Source of the DNA: Acidobacteriaceae bacterium
Lineage (GTDB): Bacteria > Acidobacteriota > Terriglobia > Terriglobales > Acidobacteriaceae
Length of the DNA: 8,144 nucleotides
Assembly: GCA_003133425.1 (NCBI GenBank)
Contig: PKXI01000445.1
Span: 691 to 8,834 of the forward strand
Direction: 5' to 3'
Shown here: positions 1 through 4,676 of the stretch, one piece after another
How positions within the stretch are numbered: the stretch's first letter is position 1
Layout: each line of letters opens with the position of its first letter
Made by a program: the position numbers and the translations under genes
Notes under the pieces: model-generated
Seen by the model: the letters and a program-made list of their open reading frames with translations, nothing else
Told to the model about the DNA's origin: nothing
Database searches by the model: none

Positions 1-207
1 CCGATTCCACGCGTAAATAGCTGGGATGAGTTGAACGCGCATTTTGCAGAAGAGTGTTGCAAGCGCCGTGAGCGGCGTCTCCGCGGGCATACGGAGACGA
101 TCGGCGAGCGCTTCGAGCGTGACCGGGCAGCGATGCTGCCGCTGCCCGCGGCACCGCACGAAGCCTGCGAGAAGGTCAACGTACGGGTCAGTTCGTTGTC
201 GCTGGTC
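1..207 (+). pseudogene. IS21-family transposase IstA, C-terminal fragment (remnant)
   Basis: This is an internal/C-terminal piece of an IS21-type IstA transposase, open from the window edge in frame 1. Recognisable family stretches are WDELNAHF, KRRERRLRGH, ETIGERFERDR and LPLPAAPHEACEK, ending with RVSSLSLV. In intact IstA proteins the last motif continues into a Tyr-rich RYRTNDYSVP-like segment. Here the similarity stops abruptly after codon 205-207 and the frame runs out at a TGA at 241-243. The 5' part lies outside the window, so how much remains is unknown. The broken edge coincides with the start of an antisense relaxase fragment. It cannot encode a working transposase C-terminus. Family assignment is from remembered motifs. 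Confidence 0.8.
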
Positions 208-469
208 AGCACCCGGTCGGCGGTCTGTCCCTGGCTGGAATGACTCGTCACGGCGTAGCCGTGGTCGAGGTGCGGATGCTTCGCTGAATCGAGTTCTACC
301 TCGCGGCCTCCGTCCATCTTCAAACTCATCCGCCCATCCTGGCCGATGCCCTCCACGGTCCCCAGCTCGCGGTTGGCCAGCTTCAAGTCGGGCGACGGCG
401 GTGAGCTGCACACGGTCTCCCACTGAGAAAGCCCGCTCCTGCTCGCGATAAACGGATACACCCTGCTGG
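206..469 (-). pseudogene. MobF/TraI-type conjugative relaxase-helicase fragment, frameshifted
   Basis: Read on the minus strand, one frame from about 469 gives QQGVSVYREQERAFSVGDRVQLTA. After a frameshift near 388-391 another frame continues DLKLANRELGTVEGIG, then DGGREVELDSAKHPHLDHG, then YAVTSHSSQGQTADRVL. The last stretch matches the SF1-helicase motif of the C-terminal helicase half of TraI/TrwC-like relaxases, which nick and unwind plasmid DNA during conjugation. Comparison with the remembered family form TA..R-ELK-ANRELG suggests a 2-nt deletion rather than a 1-nt insertion. Only ~85 codons of a protein normally near 1000 residues remain, cut on one side by IstA sequence and on the other by an IS3 OrfA start. 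It is a decayed trace of a conjugative element. Confidence 0.78.
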
Positions 470-589
470 CGTCTGCTCAACCACTCCCAGGCTGCGTGAT
501 ACCGCTGCCATCGTCTGGCCCGACTCCACAAGTCGAACCGCCTCTTGCTTGAACTCAAGCGTGTAACGACCACGCGTTGCCTTCGTCAT
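470..589 (-). pseudogene. IS3-family OrfA, N-terminal fragment
   Basis: The minus-strand reading starts at ATG 589-587 and opens MTKATRGRYTLEFKQEAVRL followed by VESGQTMAAVSRSLGV. This is the helix-turn-helix N-terminus of the IS3/IS911 OrfA family (HTH_Tnp_1 type), which recognises the element's ends. Similarity ends at VVEQT (about 470). The expected NWVK-like continuation, leucine zipper and OrfB integrase domain are missing. The frame instead runs out of register through relaxase DNA and stops at 383-385. A plausible Shine-Dalgarno (AAAGGGA) precedes the start. The piece therefore marks a truncated IS3-type insertion, non-functional here. Confidence 0.82.
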
Positions 590-845
590 CTTCGTGTCCC
601 TTTCGCCATTAAACCAGCTTGCTAAGGGATGCGTTTTGCGGGGACAAGGTCAAACTGCACAAGTGGGACGCAGTTCCCTGAAAAGGGAAACATGCAGGTA
701 CCGCGACCTTGGTGGCACTTTTAGTGGCACTTGGTTTGGTAACTCAAGTCACCTCATGTCTACACATGTCTTCTCTAAATTGTTGTAAATAATGGAGCTT
801 TTACAGAAGCCTCTCATTCTATGGGACTAGCGAATAGGCTTTGAT
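590..845. other. Gene-free flank of the IS3 remnant, with short repeats
   Basis: I see no convincing gene here. The first ~90 bp are probably the terminal non-coding end of the IS3-type remnant, since OrfA starts at 589 and reads away. Inside it are an inverted pair AACTGC/GCAGTT (653-658 and 670-675) and a perfect hairpin TTCCCT-GAAA-AGGGAA (674-689). Beyond are a direct repeat GTGGCACTT (712-720 and 724-732) and CATGTC twice (755-760, 765-770). A 64-codon open frame at 594-788 has no recognisable content. No integrase gene is visible even though an attachment-site-like sequence follows. Confidence 0.4.
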
Positions 846-894
846 CGGTTTCCTAAACCGCAGGTCGGCTGTTCGAATCAGCCCGGGGTCACCA
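846..894 (+). other. 3' half of tRNA-Arg(CCT): probable att-site scar
   Basis: This 49-bp block is the 3' part of a tRNA. The anticodon loop TTCCTAA (850-856) carries anticodon CCT (852-854) with stem CGGT/ACCG (846-849 and 857-860). A 5-nt variable loop follows at 862-866. The T-arm is GGCTG-TTCGAAT-CAGCC (867-883), then acceptor strand CGGGGTC (884-890), discriminator A and encoded CCA (892-894). The required 5' acceptor strand GACCCCG and any D-arm are absent upstream. The next stem pair (T845-C861) is mismatched, so the copy starts at about 846. Tyrosine recombinases commonly leave such 3' tRNA duplications at the far end of an integrated element. Decayed mobile genes to the left and an apparently ordinary gene to the right fit this. 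Confidence 0.78.
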
Positions 895-914
895 TAAATT
901 CCTGATTCAATTCA

Positions 915-933
915 GCCGGCGATCCCGCCCGGC
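915..933. other. Short GC hairpin after the tRNA fragment
   Basis: GCCGG (915-919) and CCGGC (929-933) form a 5-bp stem with a 9-nt loop, 20 bp after the tRNA CCA. It might be the remains of the tRNA's terminator at the original target site, but there is no T-run after it. Confidence 0.2.
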
Positions 934-945
934 AATGTTCAGCAA

Positions 946-960
946 ACATTCTGAGAATGT
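946..960. promoter_or_regulatory. Perfect 15-bp palindrome upstream of the promoter (candidate operator)
   Basis: ACATTC-TGA-GAATGT is a perfect inverted repeat ending 4 bp before the -35 element at 965. It overlaps a second inverted repeat, AATGTT-CAGCA-AACATT (934-950). With a start site estimated near 1000, the palindrome is centred about 47 bp upstream, where activators of sigma70 promoters usually bind. A repressor is also possible. The binding protein is not recognised from the motif. Confidence 0.4.
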
Positions 961-964
961 ATCT

Positions 965-993
965 TTGACTTCGCTCTGGTTTGCAGATATAAA
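965..993 (+). promoter_or_regulatory. Sigma70-type promoter of the riboswitch-receptor transcript
   Basis: The -35 element TTGACT (965-970) and -10 element TATAAA (988-993) are separated by 17 bp. Each differs by one base from the consensus. Transcription would start near 1000. That gives a leader of ~340 nt holding the whole cobalamin riboswitch and the ribosome-binding site of the receptor gene at 1341. Confidence 0.65.
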
Positions 994-996
994 AGT

Positions 997-1030
997 TGAT
1001 GTCATGGAAGTTCGTTCGATGACGTCATGG
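997..1030 (+). repeat. Imperfect repeat TGAYGTCATGG pair at the start of the leader
   Basis: TGATGTCATGG (997-1007) and TGACGTCATGG (1020-1030) are 23 bp apart, about two helical turns, right at the expected transcription start. TGACGTCA is itself a palindrome, so the two copies can also pair with each other in RNA. UGAUGUCA pairs with UGACGUCA over 8 bp with one U-G, giving a stem with a 15-nt loop. It could be a double operator or a 5' stabilising hairpin; the sequence does not decide. Confidence 0.4.
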
Positions 1031-1064
1031 CTGCTTACTGAAATTGCTGGGCAGCGAAGTTAAC

Positions 1065-1290
1065 CACAGATATCGTCAGGATGCTCGGGAAGGCGGTGAA
1101 ATTCCGCCACTGCCCCGCAACTGTGAGCGCCCCTGCCTCTGGGACCGTCGATTGGGTCGTTGGATGTGGGCAGGAATTCGGCCAGGGTTGTTTCGCTCTT
1201 CGCGGAAAAACTCGGGAAACCACTGGAGACGGGTCCAATTGGCTCGTGTTTGGGAAGGTGGCTGAAAAGGGCGCAAGTCAGGAGACCGGT
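1065..1290 (+). promoter_or_regulatory. Cobalamin (B12) riboswitch
   Basis: This is an RNA aptamer that binds cobalamin and represses the downstream gene when B12 is plentiful. The conserved core is readable. GGCGGTGAAATTCCGCC (1092-1108) forms the P3-type hairpin, followed by CTGCCCCGCAACTGTGAGCG (1110-1129). A variable peripheral domain follows, then GGGAAGGTGGCTGAAAAGG (1252-1270). The signature B12 box AAGTCAGGAGACC is at 1275-1287. The outer ends are approximate because the P1 strands are not obvious. It lies entirely between a good promoter and a TonB-dependent receptor gene on the same strand, the classic setting for btuB-type genes. Confidence 0.93.
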
Positions 1291-1335
1291 CCTCGGCGTC
1301 TTCAACCGCTTTGCGTTCCGAGGGGGACGAAGGAG
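1291..1335 (+). promoter_or_regulatory. Riboswitch expression-platform hairpin and Shine-Dalgarno
   Basis: CCTCGG (1291-1296) pairs perfectly with CCGAGG (1318-1323), and an inner helix AA-CGC/GCG-TT (1304-1317) caps it. Seven bases later comes AAGGAG (1330-1335), 5 nt before GTG 1341. The hairpin is placed where cobalamin riboswitches carry their P13 switching stem. The left-hand bulge CGTCTTC (1297-1303) can pair in part with GACG/GAAG (1326-1332), next to and into the Shine-Dalgarno. No T-run follows, so I infer control of translation rather than termination. Confidence 0.5.
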
Positions 1336-1340
1336 CCATC

Positions 1341-3884
1341 GTGCCTGTTTACTCATCATTGCGCGCTTTCTCAAGCCGCGCCTTGACCCACATATTCGCT
1401 GCGATCCTGATTCTGCTTCTCTGCTCAGTGTGCTGGGCTGCGTCCATCCGCGGCGTAGTTACTGATACCAGCGGCGCCAAAGTCACGGGCGCAAATGTCG
1501 TTCTCGTCAGCAATGGAAAAGTGGTTGCCTCGGCCGTCTCCACTGCAGACGGCAGCTTTCAGATTTTGACCGGAGGCGACGGCCGCTTTTTTCTGGTGGT
1601 CTCGGCAAAGAGTTTTCGCCAGTTGCAGACGCCGGATTTCTACGCCAGCCATCTCGACAGCGTCGAGCGCAACCTGGTGCTGGAGCCTGAATGGGTTCGG
1701 GAGTCCATCGTGGTGACCGCCACCGGGACGCCCACTCCGCAGCCGCAGACCAGCGCGTCGATCAGCGTGCTTGGCCCGGCTGACCTCGCTTTGCGTGACG
1801 ACCTGGTGAGTTCCATGCGGCTGATGCCGGGAACGTTCGTGACGCAGACTGGGCAACTTGGAGCGGAGACCTCGCTCTTCATACGCGGCGGCGATTCCGA
1901 CTCCAACAAGATTGTTCTCGACGGCATCAGCATCGGCGATCTGGGCGGCCAATTCGACTTTGGGCCGCTGTCAACTACTGCAGTAGAGAGCGCAGAGGTC
2001 TATCGAGGGCCCAATTCGAATTTGTACGGCGCCGATGCGGCGAGCGGCGTCGTCAGCCTGACCACCCCGCACGGCACCACCAGCTTTCCTTCCCTGCTCT
2101 TCCAGGGAGACGCGGGTAGTTTCCACACGTCACGCGAAGAACTTGAGTTGGCCGGCTCCCACAACAAGCTCGATTATCTGGGCGCCTACAGTTGGCTGCA
2201 GACCGCCAACAACCTCCCGATGGACGAATATCACCTGTCTACCGCTGTAGCCAACATCGGCTACCAACCCAGCGCGAGCACACAGATTCGCGCCACCGTG
2301 CACTATAACGTGGATGCAACGGGGGTCCCGGGCTCGTGGGATTTCTATCGAATCTCGGATGACCGCAAGGAAGGCGACCAGGATCTTTATGGCGTAGGTA
2401 CCGTGGAGAATCAAACCACGGCCACCTTCCACAATCGCTTTCAATTTGGATTGGCGCGCAAGCGTGAACAGTCGCAGCAGTGGTACGCGGCGGGTGTTTG
2501 CATCCCTGCCGGCAGCTGCGACGGCGCTCCCAATTCGTTTACCGGAGGCAACTTTTACGGGTTGCCGGTCACCATCAGCGGCGCCAACGGCTATAGTGCC
2601 CCCGGGCCAGCGCTGTTGAATTACAGCGCGGCGAATGGAAGTGTCTACCCCAACCGGCTTGACCTGATTTCAAATCGAGACCAGTTTAGCTACCAGGGAG
2701 ATATTCATCTAACTCCGCACCTGCTATTACTGGGCGGCTTTCAATATCAGAACGAGCGCGCCGCCGAACGCCTGCCGGCCTATTTCGTAGACCAGAAGAT
2801 CAACCTGCATAACTACGATTACATTTTCGGCGCGCACGGCGACTTCAAAGGCCGCGTGTTCTACACGCTCGGCGCAAGCGTGGAGCACTACGAGTTGATT
2901 GGCAATGGCGTCTCGCCGAATGCCGGGCTGGGCTTCTATCTGTTCCGGCCACGTCCTGGCGTCTTCAGCGGCACGCGGCTGAACGTGAGCTTTGCCCAGG
3001 GCATTCGAGAGCCCAAAATGACCGATGAGTTCGGCTCGCTCTACGACTTTCTCCAGCAGAACGGCGGTCAGGCAACCATCCAGCAGTTGCGTATCTCCCC
3101 GATTCAGGCGCCCACTGCGCGCACATGGCAGGGCGGCGGCGAGCAGGCATTCTGGAAGCAGAGGATTGTCTTCCGCGTAAACTATTTCCATAACCAATTC
3201 GGCCGCGATATCGAGTCAGTTGGCGCGGGACTGATACCCGCGTTGCTTCCGGGGTTGACCGCTCAGCAGCAAGCAGTCCTCGAAGCATTTCTCCAGAACA
3301 ACTTCGCCTTCTCTCTGGATCTCAACTCGCTTGCCTTCCGGGCCCAGGGTTTTGAGACCACCGTCGAAAGCGGAATCGGAAAGAATATCTTTCTGCGCGG
3401 CGGCTATACATATCTTGATTCTGTCGTGCAGCAATCCTTCTCGAGCGACAATGCGGCGCTCCTTGGCGGTTATGCGCCCACCTTCAACGGAATTCCGGTT
3501 GGTATTTACTCACCGCTGAAAGGCGCAAGGCCGTTCCGTCGCCCGCCCCACACAGGCTTCTTCACTGCAAGCTATGCGGGAAAGAAGATCACCGCGGCGT
3601 TTACGTCGGCCTTCGCGAGCCGCAGCGACGACTCCACGTTCCTTGGCTACCAGGATCTGAACCAGGGAAACTCGCTCGTTTTGCCCAACCGCAACCTCGA
3701 CTTTGGCTATGCCAAATTGGACCTGGGCGCCAGCTACCAATTGCTCCCGTGGCTCTCAATTTACGGCCGTGCAGAGAATCTGATGGACCAGCAGCACATT
3801 GCGCCCGTCGGATTTCCCACCCTGCCCATTAGCATCCGGGGCGGTCTGCGCATTCAATGGGGCCTGGGAAGTAATAGCCACTAA
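1341..3884 (+). CDS. TonB-dependent receptor, BtuB-like, cobalamin-riboswitch controlled
   Basis: This is an outer-membrane beta-barrel receptor, inferred to import vitamin B12/corrinoids into the periplasm using TonB energy. I chose GTG 1341 because AAGGAG lies 5 nt upstream. An in-frame TTG at 1311 would lie inside the riboswitch hairpin. The 847-residue product has a signal peptide (hydrophobic 18-31, cleavage likely after CWA33) and a carboxypeptidase-regulatory-like beta-sandwich (about 36-115). A TonB box ESIVVTA (121-127) is very like the BtuB box. The plug (about 135-245) shows LFIRGGDSDSNKIVLDG and VYRGPNSNLYG, and the remainder is barrel. Classical BtuB is near 600 residues; the excess is the N-terminal domain and larger loops. 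A Cys pair (387, 393) lies in a predicted loop. The last strand RGGLRIQW is followed by a polar tail ending in H. Receptor family is sure; the B12 substrate rests on the riboswitch. Confidence 0.93.
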   Translation: MPVYSSLRAFSSRALTHIFAAILILLLCSVCWAASIRGVVTDTSGAKVTGANVVLVSNGKVVASAVSTADGSFQILTGGDGRFFLVVSAKSFRQLQTPDFYASHLDSVERNLVLEPEWVRESIVVTATGTPTPQPQTSASISVLGPADLALRDDLVSSMRLMPGTFVTQTGQLGAETSLFIRGGDSDSNKIVLDGISIGDLGGQFDFGPLSTTAVESAEVYRGPNSNLYGADAASGVVSLTTPHGTTSFPSLLFQGDAGSFHTSREELELAGSHNKLDYLGAYSWLQTANNLPMDEYHLSTAVANIGYQPSASTQIRATVHYNVDATGVPGSWDFYRISDDRKEGDQDLYGVGTVENQTTATFHNRFQFGLARKREQSQQWYAAGVCIPAGSCDGAPNSFTGGNFYGLPVTISGANGYSAPGPALLNYSAANGSVYPNRLDLISNRDQFSYQGDIHLTPHLLLLGGFQYQNERAAERLPAYFVDQKINLHNYDYIFGAHGDFKGRVFYTLGASVEHYELIGNGVSPNAGLGFYLFRPRPGVFSGTRLNVSFAQGIREPKMTDEFGSLYDFLQQNGGQATIQQLRISPIQAPTARTWQGGGEQAFWKQRIVFRVNYFHNQFGRDIESVGAGLIPALLPGLTAQQQAVLEAFLQNNFAFSLDLNSLAFRAQGFETTVESGIGKNIFLRGGYTYLDSVVQQSFSSDNAALLGGYAPTFNGIPVGIYSPLKGARPFRRPPHTGFFTASYAGKKITAAFTSAFASRSDDSTFLGYQDLNQGNSLVLPNRNLDFGYAKLDLGASYQLLPWLSIYGRAENLMDQQHIAPVGFPTLPISIRGGLRIQWGLGSNSH

Positions 3885-3935
3885 AGGCCTTGCCCGTTCC
3901 GTTAGATTTGGCAATGTGATGGTCAGCGCGGAGGT

Positions 3936-3959
3936 TGCAGGCACGATTCTCTGCCTGCA
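3936..3959 (+). terminator. 8-bp stem-loop after the B12 receptor gene
   Basis: TGCAGGCA (3936-3943) and TGCCTGCA (3952-3959) form a perfect 8-bp stem with loop CGATTCTC, 51 bp after the TAA stop. It lacks a T-run. It may protect the 3' end of the mRNA or help termination together with the next hairpin. Confidence 0.4.
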
Positions 3960-3994
3960 TCTTGCACGAACAAGCAAGCTGACATGCTGCCTGG

Positions 3995-4020
3995 AAAGCC
4001 GCCCGGAACGAGGCGGCTTT
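3995..4020 (+). terminator. Terminator-like hairpin, 9-bp GC-rich stem
   Basis: AAAGCCGCC (3995-4003) and GGCGGCTTT (4012-4020) form a perfect 9-bp stem with an 8-nt loop. The A-stretch before and TTT after make it usable from either strand. A further T-rich patch (CTGCTTTT) follows after 6 nt. It is the best candidate for ending the receptor transcript. Confidence 0.6.
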
Positions 4021-4676
4021 GTCCCTGCTTTTCCACATTTCATAGCATCAAAGTGCGTGAATATTCCCATTTTCCCCTTGGGAACAAGGCGATCGCTGTT
4101 CCATACTGGTAACAACTACAGCCGAACATTGGTGAACCGAACTGCGCAGATGCTGACGACGCATGCCAGCCAGTTTTTGCGTCACAGTTGAAGCGCGGAT
4201 CGGACGCCTATTACTGTCGGCCTGGGGCCGCTGGTCAAAAAGCGCCGGTTGGTCCGCTCACGACGTTAAAAGCCGTCTGCGGAGGGAACCCGGCTTAAGT
4301 GCAGTTGGGTTAGGCCGAATCCGTGTGAGGGCATGAAAGCAGAGGATAGATATCAATCACCCGGCTCTTGTGACTTCCTAAACACTCAGCGGGAAAAGCT
4401 GTGGGCCGATTGCAGTGCAGACGCCTGTACCTATGCCCAGACAGGGGTTTCCCGTTGTTCACGTGGTATTCATCGCCATTCCGTAGGGTTGTATTCTCCG
4501 GAGATCGCTGCACCCGATTATCCCAAGGCGCTTCTTTGCCTTGAATCCGCGGAAGCCCGCGAGGAACTTCTCTCACCGGGCCCGGCACGGTGGCTTATGC
4601 GCGGCATGATCGCAAGGCAGCATCGCCATTCAACAACGCAGCAAATGATCGCACATTACCATTTGGGAGGACCACA
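4021..4676. other. Long intergenic / 5' region of the Oar-like receptor
   Basis: About 650 bp have no gene I can support. Visible elements are CCTTG-GGAA-CAAGG (4076-4089), a weak promoter-like pair TTGGGA (4078-4083) with CATACT (4102-4107) at 18-bp spacing, and a cluster of stem-loops at 4218-4311. A hairpin CAAGGC-GCTTCTTT-GCCTTG (4524-4543) is followed by CGCGG-AAGC-CCGCG (4548-4561). An 11-bp sequence CATCGCCATTC occurs twice (4471-4481, 4621-4631). A 115-codon open frame from ATG 4333 ends by an ATGA overlap with the next gene (4677-4680) but has no recognisable protein features or good ribosome-binding site. No strong promoter for the next gene was found. Confidence 0.4.
4218..4311 (+). 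ncRNA. Stem-loop cluster, possible structured leader (unassigned)
   Basis: Three hairpins lie in tandem. CGGCC-TGG-GGCCG is at 4218-4230. A two-part stem CCGC/GCGG enclosing GACG/CGTC is at 4254-4282, with an A-rich apical loop. AACCC/GGGTT is at 4287-4311. I do not recognise the consensus of any known riboswitch here. It lies ~370 nt upstream of the Oar-like receptor start, so it could belong to a long leader. Chance folding of GC-rich DNA is a real alternative. Confidence 0.22.

Noticed and set aside
44..451. 135-codon plus-strand open frame over the left edge
   Set aside because: Arg/Ser/Pro-rich shadow that crosses IstA and antisense relaxase DNA in the wrong frames; no protein signal.
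780..894. Complete tRNA gene
   Set aside because: No D-arm and no 5' acceptor strand complementary to CGGGGTC; only the 3' half is present.
1044..1386. Several open frames on both strands of 60-105 codons over the leader
   Set aside because: They lie on the cobalamin riboswitch, whose conserved RNA sequence explains the region.
2727..3197. Antisense open frame inside the B12 receptor gene
   Set aside because: Shadow of the real coding frame, no ribosome site or recognisable domain.
3799..4191. Plus-strand open frame overlapping the receptor's 3' end
   Set aside because: Covers the two 3' hairpins and overlaps the real gene out of frame; no recognisable domain.
4188..4214. Promoter TTGAAG / TATTAC
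   Set aside because: Spacing of 15 bp and poor -10 match make it unconvincing.
4189..4330. A second riboswitch of known type before the Oar-like gene
   Set aside because: No B12 box, TPP, FMN, SAM, glycine or c-di-GMP core motif is readable; kept only as an unassigned stem-loop cluster.
4590..4676. Upstream in-frame extension of the Oar-like receptor
   Set aside because: It would place 29 polar residues before the signal peptide; the ATG at 4677 has a good Shine-Dalgarno.
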